A stretch of DNA of 64,000 nucleotides from Sutcliffiella horikoshii (GTDB lineage: Bacteria; Bacillota; Bacilli; Bacillales; Bacillaceae_I): the NCBI RefSeq assembly GCF_008180725.1, contig NZ_VTEV01000011.1, positions 438-64,437 of the forward strand, given 5' to 3'. The first letter of the stretch is position 1; every line of letters begins with the position of its first letter. A program made the position numbers and the translations under genes. The notes beneath the pieces were generated by a model that worked only from the letters and a program-made list of their open reading frames with translations, made no database searches and was not told the DNA's origin. Positions 27,679 through 36,197 of the stretch are shown piece after piece.

Positions 27679-28746
27679 ATGGATTTTGATATAAAGTCAT
27701 TAGCCTTTTACCTTATTGAAGTAGAAGGAAGTGGAGATAATGCTAAAAAACAATTTAAACCTATGGCAGTATTAGATGAAGATACATATGAAGATAGCGC
27801 TCTAAAACCCTTTCTTGATGGGGAACTGATGAAAATCACTAAAAGAAAGGTAGATCGACATCCTAAAAATGAACAAGTACCAACAAAGATTGGGAGATTC
27901 ATTGTAGAACCAGGCTACGACCTAGGCTCAAACCCAAACTTCAACCACTTCAATCGAATCAAACAGGCCGAAAGCTTAGAAGCATTTTCTTCTGCTGCAG
28001 ATGAAATGGCATCCACCTACACAGATACAACAGCAGTAAGAGGTGGCGCACTCATTGTCACCAGGGCTAAATTAAATAAATATTTTGATGAGCCCTTTGT
28101 TTTTATCTTAAAATGTGATTTTGAACAAAAAGTTGCTTCCATCACAAATGAACAGACGTTAATTCATAACGTCCAGATGGCCATCACTACAAAAAACATG
28201 AAGTCCATACAATATCCCTTCATGGTAGAGGATGGAATGGTAGAAGAAGGAGAATTAAAGATCCACCAGTCCTCACATTCCCGGTACTTCGAGGATTTCT
28301 TGAAGTATGTAGAATACGGCGAGTCGATGCCAGAAATCATCAAGAACCAAGTAATGGGGATGGTGCACCAAGAGATTTCCGAGACCTATCAAGAAGAGAG
28401 CGAAGAAAAAGAAAAAGTGGAGCAAGCAATGGAAGCCTGGGCTACTTCACCGAAAAGAGAACTTCAGGAGCGTTGGTCCGACGAACAAGTTATAGAAGCG
28501 TCCTCCTCCATCATAGAACAGACACCTGATATTGAACTCAAATTCAAGCTCGATCATATCTCAGTTAAGGGCTTGTTAGCGGACTTTGGTGAAAATGTCC
28601 ATATAGCAAAAATTAATGACCGTTATGTTGTCCTTTTAGAAGGGGATTTTCTTCAATTTGAAAAGAATGTGTCACCGGTTGAAATGTTAAAGCCAAGTGA
28701 ATTGACGATGATATTAGAGCGATTAAATAAAAAGTATAGTTCTTGA
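27679..28746 (+). CDS. DUF3900-like cytosolic protein, function unknown
   Basis: A 355-aa soluble protein without membrane segments. The N terminus (FDIKSLAFYLIEVEGSG) and overall length recall the Bacillus DUF3900 family, but this is from memory. A charged Glu/Lys-rich helix at about residues 230-250 splits it into two parts, and the layout vaguely recalls 37-kDa nucleoid-associated proteins. GGTGAT before ATG 27679 is a better start than the in-frame ATG at 27667. Confidence 0.6.
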   Translation: MDFDIKSLAFYLIEVEGSGDNAKKQFKPMAVLDEDTYEDSALKPFLDGELMKITKRKVDRHPKNEQVPTKIGRFIVEPGYDLGSNPNFNHFNRIKQAESLEAFSSAADEMASTYTDTTAVRGGALIVTRAKLNKYFDEPFVFILKCDFEQKVASITNEQTLIHNVQMAITTKNMKSIQYPFMVEDGMVEEGELKIHQSSHSRYFEDFLKYVEYGESMPEIIKNQVMGMVHQEISETYQEESEEKEKVEQAMEAWATSPKRELQERWSDEQVIEASSSIIEQTPDIELKFKLDHISVKGLLADFGENVHIAKINDRYVVLLEGDFLQFEKNVSPVEMLKPSELTMILERLNKKYSS

Positions 28747-28817
28747 CCTTTCTTCTAAGAATAATTTAATCAAGCATTTGAGAGAATAAGGACAAATACC
28801 TTTTAGGGGTGACCATC

Positions 28818-28940
28818 ATGGATTGGATGTCCATCATTCGGTATGCTTGTTCTATTACCGGAATCATTTGTCTAGGCTTCACGTATAAGCATATGTTGAA
28901 AAGTTCACGCGAAAAAGGAAAAACAATTGATAGGAAATAA
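28818..28940 (+). CDS. Small single-span membrane peptide (40 aa)
   Basis: A 40-codon frame, MDWMSIIRYACSITGIICLG at the N terminus, then FTYKHM and a basic tail (KSSREKGKTIDRK). One predicted transmembrane helix at residues ~6-23. AGGGGTGA 5 nt before the ATG and a terminator right after the stop support it as a real small gene. Function unknown. Confidence 0.65.
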   Translation: MDWMSIIRYACSITGIICLGFTYKHMLKSSREKGKTIDRK

Positions 28941-28962
28941 AGAACAACATGTTCTTTTTTAA
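28937..28962 (+). terminator. Rho-independent terminator of the 40-aa gene
   Basis: AAAGAACA, loop ACA, TGTTCTTT and T-run, overlapping the stop codon. Confidence 0.75.
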
Positions 28963-28995
28963 ACCTAAAAAACTTTAGTTGTTTGGGTAGTCGAC

Positions 28996-29122
28996 GCTGT
29001 TACTTTCCACAACTGGCTTCGCTTTCCGCGGGACGGTGCTTGAGCCTCCTCGCTGCGCTGTGGGGTCTCAATCTACCGTTACTCCCCCGCTGGAGTCTCC
29101 GCCATTTGCTCCAATTCACAGC
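28996..29122 (+). repeat. MITE-like dispersed repeat, copy b
   Basis: About 127 bp from GCTGTTACT to AATTCACAGC, with the core GGCTTCGCTTTCCGCGGG, GAGCCTCCTCG and GGGGTCTCAA. It is very close to copy d at 46083 and homologous to copies a and c. It forms a head-to-head pair with copy c, 84 bp away. Confidence 0.8.
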
Positions 29123-29206
29123 TAGAAATTGCGTAAAGATAAGTTAATGCTTTTTCAAATAACTCAATTAGAAGATATATTAAAATCTATGTTGAATGAA
29201 GCCATC

Positions 29207-29339
29207 TTGTTGATTGGAGTGGAAGGAGTGCAGACGCCCGCGGGAGGAAGGGACAGGTTGAGACCCTGGAAAGGCGAAGCCTGAGGAGGCTCACGGACCG
29301 CCCGCAGGCAAGCGAAGCGTCTGGAACGGAAATCAACTG
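29207..29339 (-). repeat. MITE-like dispersed repeat, copy c (inverted)
   Basis: About 133 bp running CTTGTTGATTGGAGTGG to CGGAAATCAACT, the reverse orientation of copies a, b and d. It contains CCCGCGGGAGG, GAGACC, GAGGAGGCTC and GGCAAGCGAAGCG. With copy b it makes a large imperfect inverted pair around 84 bp of AT-rich DNA (29123-29206) that encodes nothing evident. Confidence 0.8.
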
Positions 29340-29352
29340 GACTAATGATCAT

Positions 29353-29388
29353 CATTAAAAAAAGGCGGGGAATATCTCCCTGCCTTCT
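29353..29388 (-). terminator. Rho-independent terminator of the msrA-nrnB-VOC operon
   Basis: On the minus strand AAGGCAGGGA, loop, TCCCCGCCTT then T7, directly after the VOC stop at 29391. Confidence 0.85.
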
Positions 29389-29390
29389 TC

Positions 29391-29783
29391 TTATTTTACT
29401 GGAGTTTCGAAAAGTTCAATCCATTCACCATCTGGCCCTGCAAAAAAGATATATCTAGCTCCATTTGGAAGCGTCGTGATCTCCTGTTCGATAAACGTAA
29501 CATCCAAGCCTTTCAACCTCTGATGCTCTACCTCTACATCATCAACCGTTAATGCTATATGGTGAACTTTACCTTCTACAGGAAGATTGTCATTGTAACC
29601 CTGGATCAGCTCTAATTCCGTTTCTTCACTTTCATTAAACCCTAGAAATGCAAGCTTTATCACCCCATTTGGATGGTCTAACTGGCCCTTTAAAGAAAAT
29701 CCGACCACGTTTGTATAAAACTCTATGGATGCCTGAATATCTTTAACCATTATTCCAACATGTTCTAATCTTTTAATTGCCAT
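29391..29783 (-). CDS. VOC-superfamily protein (glyoxalase I-like)
   Basis: A 130-aa protein with two beta-alpha-beta-beta-beta modules. Candidate metal ligands are spaced as in glyoxalase I: His8 (EHVGIMV), Glu in ELELIQG, His in VHHIALTV, and Glu in GEWIELFE. Possible lactoylglutathione/bacillithiol lyase or another dioxygenase-fold enzyme; the substrate is not decided. It follows nrnB by 26 bp, third in a msrA-nrnB-VOC operon. Confidence 0.8.
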   Translation of the reverse strand: MAIKRLEHVGIMVKDIQASIEFYTNVVGFSLKGQLDHPNGVIKLAFLGFNESEETELELIQGYNDNLPVEGKVHHIALTVDDVEVEHQRLKGLDVTFIEQEITTLPNGARYIFFAGPDGEWIELFETPVK

Positions 29784-29809
29784 TACCTATCTCTCCCCAT
29801 AACTTACCT

Positions 29810-31000
29810 TTAGTTTGCCTTTAACCTTCTTATGTTTTCAACTAGGAAATTGACATATTCCTCGTCTTTAACCAACCATGCTGCATACTTTCTTTTAATA
29901 AACGTTTCCGCTTCTTGGAAAGAAGAAAAGGAAGTATCCAGAAACTTTTCCTTGTTTTCCACCTTCCATGTGCCGTCCTCTTTCGGTAATAGAAATAATG
30001 ATCCTTTTTCCTTAGAGTCGTACAAAACGCCATTAGGTGATTCTTTGACATTGAAAACATTGTGTCGAGCGTCTTGTTTGAGAGAATCTAATGGGAATGC
30101 CTCCGCTACAAAAAGCTTGTACGCCTGTTCAGTCAAACTGCAACCAGAAGCCTTCGCATGGCCCCCTCCATCAAATTTACCTGCAACTTGTGAAACATCT
30201 ACATCATCATGTATGGTGCGCAAGCTAATCCGTTTGCTCCCCATATTAATCATTGCTATATAGTCTAAATGGGGGTTTTCCTTCCCCAAAACATTTCCAA
30301 GTTCTGATAGAAAAGATTCAGCGTGAACGATTCCTACCCACTTGTTATCTACAGGCTTTTGAACAATTTCTCTGCGTTTTTTACGCAAATATCTTTCTAG
30401 CTTTTGTTCTTCCATATCTAGAATTTGTGTTTCAAAGTCATCGAAATTAAACTGGGCTTCACTTTTTAACTTCTGAAGCATTCTCTCTTCGAAGTCATCA
30501 ATAGAAATCATATACAAAAGGTCGTTTAATCTTTTTGCCTTCGTATTCTTATTTCGATCCCATTCCCATGTATCATATTGTCGAATTAATTCCACTACTT
30601 CATCTAACGGTTCAGACTGGGCAATTAAACCTTTTTCTAATAGATACTCATAGAATAAAGAAGTGGCACTTGTCAGTCTGCCATCCTCATATTCGACCTT
30701 AACAGAAGCCCAGCTATATTCATTTAGATGCATGGCAGTCTTATGATGATCAATAAATTGAACAAAGCCTTTTAGTTGTTTTGCAAACTGGTCGAGCTTT
30801 TTGGCGTTCTCTTCATTGACCGATAAATCAGTTATGTATATTTGGTGCCGCGGAGTTGCTTCTTCCATAAATTCCGCAACTTGATAATTTAAACTGCCGA
30901 CTGAATTATAATGAACCTTTACCTTCTCATCAAACGCAAGCTTGGCTAATATTCCGCAGCCTACCCCGTCTAAATCATTGTGTGTAAAAAGATGAATCAA
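29810..31000 (-). CDS. nrnB: DHH/DHHA1 phosphoesterase, oligoribonuclease NrnB
   Basis: A 396-aa protein highly similar in layout to B. subtilis NrnB (YngD), which degrades short RNA oligonucleotides (nanoRNA) from the 3' end. DHH motifs: THNDLDGVG (residues 6-14), IYITDLS, FIDHHKTA. The DHHA1 substrate motif is GGGHAKASG at about residue 280. All metal-binding residues appear intact. The TTG start has GGGGGA 6 nt upstream. It lies between msrA and the VOC gene on the same strand. Confidence 0.9.
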   Translation of the reverse strand: MIHLFTHNDLDGVGCGILAKLAFDEKVKVHYNSVGSLNYQVAEFMEEATPRHQIYITDLSVNEENAKKLDQFAKQLKGFVQFIDHHKTAMHLNEYSWASVKVEYEDGRLTSATSLFYEYLLEKGLIAQSEPLDEVVELIRQYDTWEWDRNKNTKAKRLNDLLYMISIDDFEERMLQKLKSEAQFNFDDFETQILDMEEQKLERYLRKKRREIVQKPVDNKWVGIVHAESFLSELGNVLGKENPHLDYIAMINMGSKRISLRTIHDDVDVSQVAGKFDGGGHAKASGCSLTEQAYKLFVAEAFPLDSLKQDARHNVFNVKESPNGVLYDSKEKGSLFLLPKEDGTWKVENKEKFLDTSFSSFQEAETFIKRKYAAWLVKDEEYVNFLVENIRRLKAN

Positions 31001-31049
31001 TGGTAGTCCCCCTTCTTCTTTCTGATGGGTAAGCCTTTCACACCCTCAC

Positions 31050-31595
31050 TTACTTTGTATATTCTTCACCCCAATGCTCTTTTATATGAGCATCTCTACC
31101 TGATTCTTGACGTTCTTGTTTATATTTTTCAGGATTTTTCTTATAAAATTTCTGATGATATTCTTCTGCTTCATAGAATGGAGTAGCTGGTTTAATTTCA
31201 GTTACAATTGGCTTTTTATATCTTCCGCTTGCTTCTAGATCCTTTTTTGTTTTCTCTGCAAGTTTTAGCTGTTCTTCATTATGATAAAAGATTGCTGTAC
31301 GATACTGACTTCCTCTATCAAAAAATTGACCTTCATCATCTGTAGGGTCTATTTGTGGCCAATACAATTCCAATAATTTTTCATAAGGAAAGATATCTGG
31401 ATTAAATTCTATTTGGACAGCTTCGTAATGACCTGTATTTCCTTTTTTGATTTCTTCATATGTAGGATTGGAGATGCTACCGCCTGTATAACCGGAAATT
31501 ACGTTCTCAATTCCAGGTAACTCATCAAAAGGTTTTACCATACACCAAAAGCACCCTCCAGCAAAGGTGGCTAGTTCCGTTTTGTTCGTTGTCAT
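31050..31595 (-). CDS. msrA: Peptide methionine (S)-S-oxide reductase A
   Basis: A 181-aa cytosolic MsrA that reduces the S-epimer of methionine sulfoxide. The catalytic Cys15 lies in GGCFWCMVKPFDE, where the usual E-P-P-F is V-K-P-F. The family strings VISGYTGG, GHYEAVQIEF, WPQIDPTDDEGQFFDRGSQY and AEEYHQKFY are present. It has no signal peptide, in contrast to the anchored MsrA-MsrB fusion at 61456. AGGAGG sets the start; it is first in an operon with nrnB. Confidence 0.95.
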   Translation of the reverse strand: MTTNKTELATFAGGCFWCMVKPFDELPGIENVISGYTGGSISNPTYEEIKKGNTGHYEAVQIEFNPDIFPYEKLLELYWPQIDPTDDEGQFFDRGSQYRTAIFYHNEEQLKLAEKTKKDLEASGRYKKPIVTEIKPATPFYEAEEYHQKFYKKNPEKYKQERQESGRDAHIKEHWGEEYTK

Positions 31596-31807
31596 ATGTT
31601 ATATCCTCCTGTTTTATATGTGTTTGATGGAATTTTACACTAACTATCTTATAGTTACAATAACAACGCTCATCTACCTAAGAATTTGTTTACATAATAA
31701 AATTATAAATTACTCCTTATTATTTCAATAGTTAAACATTTTAATGATGGCGTTTACAATGATTTACACTTTTCATAGAGTATTGTACGATAATTCTTTG
31801 TGAATAC

Positions 31808-33364
31808 ATGAACGATAGGAGTCTGATCAAAAAGATGGTAGAACAATTTTCAAATATAGAATTGATCAATCAGTTTTGGCTGATACTTTTCTTCCTTATA
31901 CCTATAGTGTTGGTATCAAGGATGGTTGTAGCAGGAACAAGATTTTCCCCAATCCTTATTATCGTAATTCTTGGACTGGGTATGGGCTACTTACTAGTAG
32001 ATACAGGGGTTGCAACACCTGGATTAGCAGAGTACCCCTTTGTTGACCTTATGGCAAGAACAACTATTATTGCATTGACCGTATCCTTCTTTGTAGGCGG
32101 TCAGGAACTACGAAAAATTTTAGGTAATAAAGACTTGGATGTGGAGGACAGTGTTGTACCTTCTAATGAAGAATCTTTTCTTGGAACTTCAAGAACACAG
32201 TTTTTCTTTATCGTCCGTGCATTCTTCCTATTATTTGGGCTAGAAGGAATCACGCGGATGATCCTTTCAGATGGTACTCAAAGTTTTGATAATGTTTATC
32301 CATTGATTGCTTACATTGGAATTATCGGATCTATTCTTTTTATTGATAACAAAGCAAAAATCCACAATAAGAAACAATACATGAAAAAAGGGATCGTAGA
32401 AATAGTCGCAATTATCCTGTTGCTTGTAATTTCTTATCATATTGCCATGTGGATTAAGCCAATAATTGCATTGCCTCAAATTTTCTTTGCGATGATGATT
32501 GCGGCTGCTTTAGGAGCTGTTTTCTATAATTGGAGTTTTGGACCGACCATTCGAGCACTATTAGTTGCAGGTATTCCAGTTGTATTAGCTGCCAACTTTT
32601 TAGTAGGTGGATCCCGAATCGGGGACGCCTTTGCTATTGATGGCATGAATGCGGTATTGGCCTATGGATTCTTTGGGCAATTGTTCTGGATGTTTGGTGG
32701 AATTGCATTGATTATGTTCTTTGCAAAGAATGCCAACACAAGAAACCTGGCACCTGGTATGGCTGGTTCTTTATCACATTCAGGATTAACTGGCGCATGT
32801 ACAGCTGGAGATTTCGGGAAAACTGCTGCACAACGTGCTCCTATTATGATTAACATCCCGTTTTTCGGTCATATATTTGTTTTCTCCGTACTTGCCATAA
32901 GTGCTGAGAGAGGTAGCCTTTGGATATTACCATCCATGGTAATTGTTGCTCTTGGTCTAGGTTTGACCATTCTGGCATTGGTTAACTTAAGAAAGGCTAA
33001 TGGAGAGGACAAAAAAGAAGTAAAGGCATTAATGCAGTTCTCATTTGGCTGGCAAATGTGTGCGGTTTTTGGTGGATTGGCATTATTGAGCCTAAGTACC
33101 ATGTCTATTGACTATGCTGCCATGGCACAATCTTCTGCTATTTCCCATTTTGGCTTGTTTGCCGCAATACAAGGAGAGATGTTTGGAGCTGATGCTGCCG
33201 CTTTAATTCCTTTCATCTTCTCTATGCCATTCCTAGTTCACCCACTTGTATTCTTCATGTTCGGGAAAGCTATGGAGAACAATGGTGAAATGCCAATAAA
33301 ACCTGTGTATACGTTAGCGTTTATAGGTGTAATTGGTGTAGCTTACGCTATCTTCTTTGTGTAA
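31808..33364 (+). CDS. Polytopic membrane protein, transporter-like, unrecognised family
   Basis: A 518-aa protein with about 13-14 hydrophobic segments and a short hydrophilic loop at about residues 105-135. A conserved-looking stretch, LSHSGLTGACTAGDFGKTAA followed by QRAPIMINIPFFGHI, is rich in Gly/Ser/Thr between helices, as in the substrate or ion sites of secondary carriers (GltS/2HCT-like). I cannot assign a family. The first ATG lacks a good ribosome site; AGGAG precedes an internal ATG at 31835, so the true start may be there. Confidence 0.7.
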   Translation: MNDRSLIKKMVEQFSNIELINQFWLILFFLIPIVLVSRMVVAGTRFSPILIIVILGLGMGYLLVDTGVATPGLAEYPFVDLMARTTIIALTVSFFVGGQELRKILGNKDLDVEDSVVPSNEESFLGTSRTQFFFIVRAFFLLFGLEGITRMILSDGTQSFDNVYPLIAYIGIIGSILFIDNKAKIHNKKQYMKKGIVEIVAIILLLVISYHIAMWIKPIIALPQIFFAMMIAAALGAVFYNWSFGPTIRALLVAGIPVVLAANFLVGGSRIGDAFAIDGMNAVLAYGFFGQLFWMFGGIALIMFFAKNANTRNLAPGMAGSLSHSGLTGACTAGDFGKTAAQRAPIMINIPFFGHIFVFSVLAISAERGSLWILPSMVIVALGLGLTILALVNLRKANGEDKKEVKALMQFSFGWQMCAVFGGLALLSLSTMSIDYAAMAQSSAISHFGLFAAIQGEMFGADAAALIPFIFSMPFLVHPLVFFMFGKAMENNGEMPIKPVYTLAFIGVIGVAYAIFFV

Positions 33365-33371
33365 AGTGTAT

Positions 33372-33406
33372 ATAAAAAGGCGTTCGGATTGCACCGAACG
33401 CCTATT
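33372..33406. terminator. Terminator between convergent genes
   Basis: AAAAAGGCGTTCGG, loop ATTGCA, CCGAACGCCT with T-rich flanks on both strands. Confidence 0.85.
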
Positions 33407-33407
33407 G

Positions 33408-33680
33408 TTATTGCATTTTCTTATTATAATACTCTACGGAATATTGGGCTCCCTCACTGACCATGCTATTATCCTGAATATCTTCAGGATCTGGGTTCCC
33501 TGCCTTTTCAATTGGTAAATCGGTCTTTCTGAATTTTAGAGGTACAAGTTTATTTTTAACTTTTTTAGAGTATTGCACAAACTTCTCTCTATACGGTTTA
33601 TATACTAATAGTCCTGCACCGGTGAGGCTTGCCGCTCCTGCTACGATTAAAGGTTTCTTCAGTCCACGAGCATTCATCAT
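33408..33680 (-). CDS. Small membrane-anchored protein, unknown function
   Basis: A 90-aa protein with one hydrophobic segment (about residues 11-28), a basic juxtamembrane region (YSKKVKNKLVPLKFRK) and an acidic C-terminal half. AGGAGG 6 nt before tandem ATGs (33680/33677) supports it. It lies downstream of recQ on the same strand with a 66-bp gap. No family recognised. Confidence 0.7.
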   Translation of the reverse strand: MMNARGLKKPLIVAGAASLTGAGLLVYKPYREKFVQYSKKVKNKLVPLKFRKTDLPIEKAGNPDPEDIQDNSMVSEGAQYSVEYYNKKMQ

Positions 33681-33746
33681 ATAACGCCTCCTGTTTAATG
33701 GATTTATCTATAACCATGATATTCCCGACAAGAGAAAAACTAAACA

Positions 33747-35891
33747 TTATATCATGTCATGCTTGGCCATTACCGCTTTTATTGCTAAATAATCAACCGC
33801 ATCAGGTAATTTCTCCTTGATGGGCTTCAGTTTATCCGTTCCAACTTCCTCAATAACTCTAATTATTTCCTCCTCAAACTCCTCTGGAATAAAAGAATCC
33901 CAATCAACCTCCATACCCTCATCACTTGCACATTTAAAAAGATGGTTTTGAACGGTAATTAAACTCATCCCCCGTTCCTTGGCTATTTCTTTAAAAGTCA
34001 AACCTTCTTGCAGTAGCCTATAAGTAAACATATGGCTGGATTCTCCAAGGTTCATTGGAATGGAGGGCTTGTTAGGCTTAACAGAAGGTTTTTTAGTGGA
34101 TGTATTTAATTTAGCAGAGGTTTCACTACCCACAAACTCACCGATCTCACTCAAAAATAAAGCCCCATACTTCTCAAACTTTAACGATCCTACCCCTTTG
34201 ATTTCTAGCATGGCTGTTTCATCTCTCGGAAGGACCTCACTCATTTCTCTTAAAGTGCTATCGGAAAAAATAACATAGGGCGGGACTCCCTCTTCTTTTG
34301 ATAAATTTCTACGTAACTCTCTCAACCTATCAAACAATTCGTTGTCCTCAACGACAGCTCTCACTTGCTCTTTCACTTTAAAGAGTACTTTTTCCTGACC
34401 TTTTAGAACTGGAACGGCGCGAGCACCTAATCTTACGACTGGATATTGCCCCTCCGTCAATATTAAATATCCTTCAGCAATCAGAATATTGATAAGGTCT
34501 ACCAATTGTTTTTCAGTATAAGATCTCATTAACCCATAAGTTAGCAAGCTATCAAAACGGAATTGCTGGATACGTTTATCTTTTGAGCCCTTCAAAACTT
34601 TTGCTACCAGTAATGCACCAAATCTTTCATTCATTCTATGAATACAGCTAAATATCTTCTGTGCCTCTAGTGTAATATCTTGCTCTACAAAATCGGTGGA
34701 ACAATTACTGCATTTACCGCAAACTTGTTCTGAGTCTTCACCGAAGTATTGAACGATATAACCTTGCAGGCAGCGTTGTGTATAACAGTAATCCATCATA
34801 GCCTGAAGTTTCTTATATTCCTGCATTTTACGTTCTGGTGAGCGGAGACTTTCCTCAATCAGAAACTTTTGAATTTGTACATCCCTCGCATTAAATAAGA
34901 GGATGCATTCACTTTCCTCTCCATCCCTTCCTGCCCTTCCAGCTTCTTGATAGTAAGATTCAACATTCTTTGGCATGTTGTAATGGATGACAAATCGAAC
35001 ATTAGACTTATCGATTCCCATCCCAAACGCATTAGTGGCAACCATCAGCTTGAGTCGATCATGGAGAAAGTCTTCTTGATAATCCTTTCTTTCCTCTTCA
35101 GATAACCCTGCATGATACTTGCCAATTTTATAACCCTTTTTGGTGAATGAAGAAAAAATTTGATCTACTTCTCTTCTGGTAGTTGCATAGATTATTCCCG
35201 ATTCTCCCTTGTTCGCTTTCAGAAATTTTTCCAAAAAATTGTCCTTATTATGTCCTCTCAAAACGGAAAATGTCAGGTTGTCTCGTGAAAAACCGGTTAC
35301 GAATGTATGTTCTGGTGTTATTCCCAGCATCGTTTGAATGTCTTCTATAACCTGCTCTGTTGCAGTTGCTGTAAACGCAGTTATGACTGGGTTTCCTGGT
35401 ATCCTTCTAATAAAGGTACCCACTTCACGATAGCTTGGCCTAAAATCATGGCCCCATTGGGACATACAATGTGCTTCATCAATTGCAACAATTGAAACCT
35501 CAACAGCAGATAAAATAGATTGGAAATCATAAGAATCCAGTCTTTCTGGTGCAAGATATAACAGTTTAATTTTCCCTTGTTCTACCTGTTGAACTCTTTC
35601 TCTTATTTCTCCAGCGTTTAATGAACTATTAATATAGGTTGCCGCTACCCCAATATTTATCAAAGAATCCACTTGATCTTTCATTAAAGAAATTAAGGGC
35701 GAGATGACAATAGTCAGTCCACTTTCCAACAATGCAGGCACCTGATAACATATGGATTTCCCGCCACCTGTAGGCATCACTCCTAATGTGTTGGACTTGT
35801 TTAAAATACTTTCAATAATTTTTTTCTGGCCAGGCCTAAAATCTTCATAACCGTAGTATTCTTTCAATATAATTTTTCCTTGTTCGTACAT
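33747..35891 (-). CDS. recQ: ATP-dependent DNA helicase RecQ
   Basis: A 714-aa 3'-5' helicase for recombination and repair. Motif I is MPTGGGKSICYQ (about residue 40), motif II IDEAHCMSQWGHDFRP. The helicase C domain includes the arginine-finger region QEAGRAGRDG. The RQC zinc Cys cluster (CYTQRC...CGKCSNC) lies near residues 375-400 and the HRDC domain at about 520-600. A C-terminal helix-turn-helix (LLQEGLTFKEIAKERGMSLITVQNHL) is characteristic of the long Bacillus RecQ form. GAGGTG sets the start. Confidence 0.95.
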   Translation of the reverse strand: MYEQGKIILKEYYGYEDFRPGQKKIIESILNKSNTLGVMPTGGGKSICYQVPALLESGLTIVISPLISLMKDQVDSLINIGVAATYINSSLNAGEIRERVQQVEQGKIKLLYLAPERLDSYDFQSILSAVEVSIVAIDEAHCMSQWGHDFRPSYREVGTFIRRIPGNPVITAFTATATEQVIEDIQTMLGITPEHTFVTGFSRDNLTFSVLRGHNKDNFLEKFLKANKGESGIIYATTRREVDQIFSSFTKKGYKIGKYHAGLSEEERKDYQEDFLHDRLKLMVATNAFGMGIDKSNVRFVIHYNMPKNVESYYQEAGRAGRDGEESECILLFNARDVQIQKFLIEESLRSPERKMQEYKKLQAMMDYCYTQRCLQGYIVQYFGEDSEQVCGKCSNCSTDFVEQDITLEAQKIFSCIHRMNERFGALLVAKVLKGSKDKRIQQFRFDSLLTYGLMRSYTEKQLVDLINILIAEGYLILTEGQYPVVRLGARAVPVLKGQEKVLFKVKEQVRAVVEDNELFDRLRELRRNLSKEEGVPPYVIFSDSTLREMSEVLPRDETAMLEIKGVGSLKFEKYGALFLSEIGEFVGSETSAKLNTSTKKPSVKPNKPSIPMNLGESSHMFTYRLLQEGLTFKEIAKERGMSLITVQNHLFKCASDEGMEVDWDSFIPEEFEEEIIRVIEEVGTDKLKPIKEKLPDAVDYLAIKAVMAKHDMI

Positions 35892-36197
35892 AGTACACCT
35901 CGTTTATAGATGGGAAATGGTTTAGCAGGTAATTGGGGATAGGTAAATGAAGGAGTATTTTAAGTTTCCATATCATTTTAACTGAATGATGGATGACCTG
36001 CAACCAAAGTGAAATAGCCCCTGACCCTCATTGCAGGCTACAAAAATCTTTTCCCTTGCATTTTATTATCAGAATGTTTAAAATTCATTATACAATAGGT
36101 TGTCTAACCTCTCTATTTTTTTGTAGTATTTTGAAGGCGCTTACATATTTAAGTCTATTACACAACCTATTAATCTATTATGAGGAGGAATTTTCAA
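35892..36197. other. Divergent intergenic region with a 10-bp inverted repeat
   Basis: 306 bp between recQ and the aldehyde dehydrogenase. AATAGGTTGT (36094-36103) and ACAACCTATT (36162-36171) are a perfect inverted pair 58 bp apart, with the cre-like site between them. A TATACAAT at 36089 could be a -10. Confidence 0.5.
36132..36145 (+). promoter_or_regulatory. cre-like site (CcpA) upstream of aldehyde dehydrogenase
   Basis: TGAAGGCGCTTACA matches the cre consensus TGWAANCGNTNWCA at all fixed positions but one. It lies 53 bp before the start codon, consistent with carbon catabolite repression of the aldehyde dehydrogenase operon. Confidence 0.55.
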
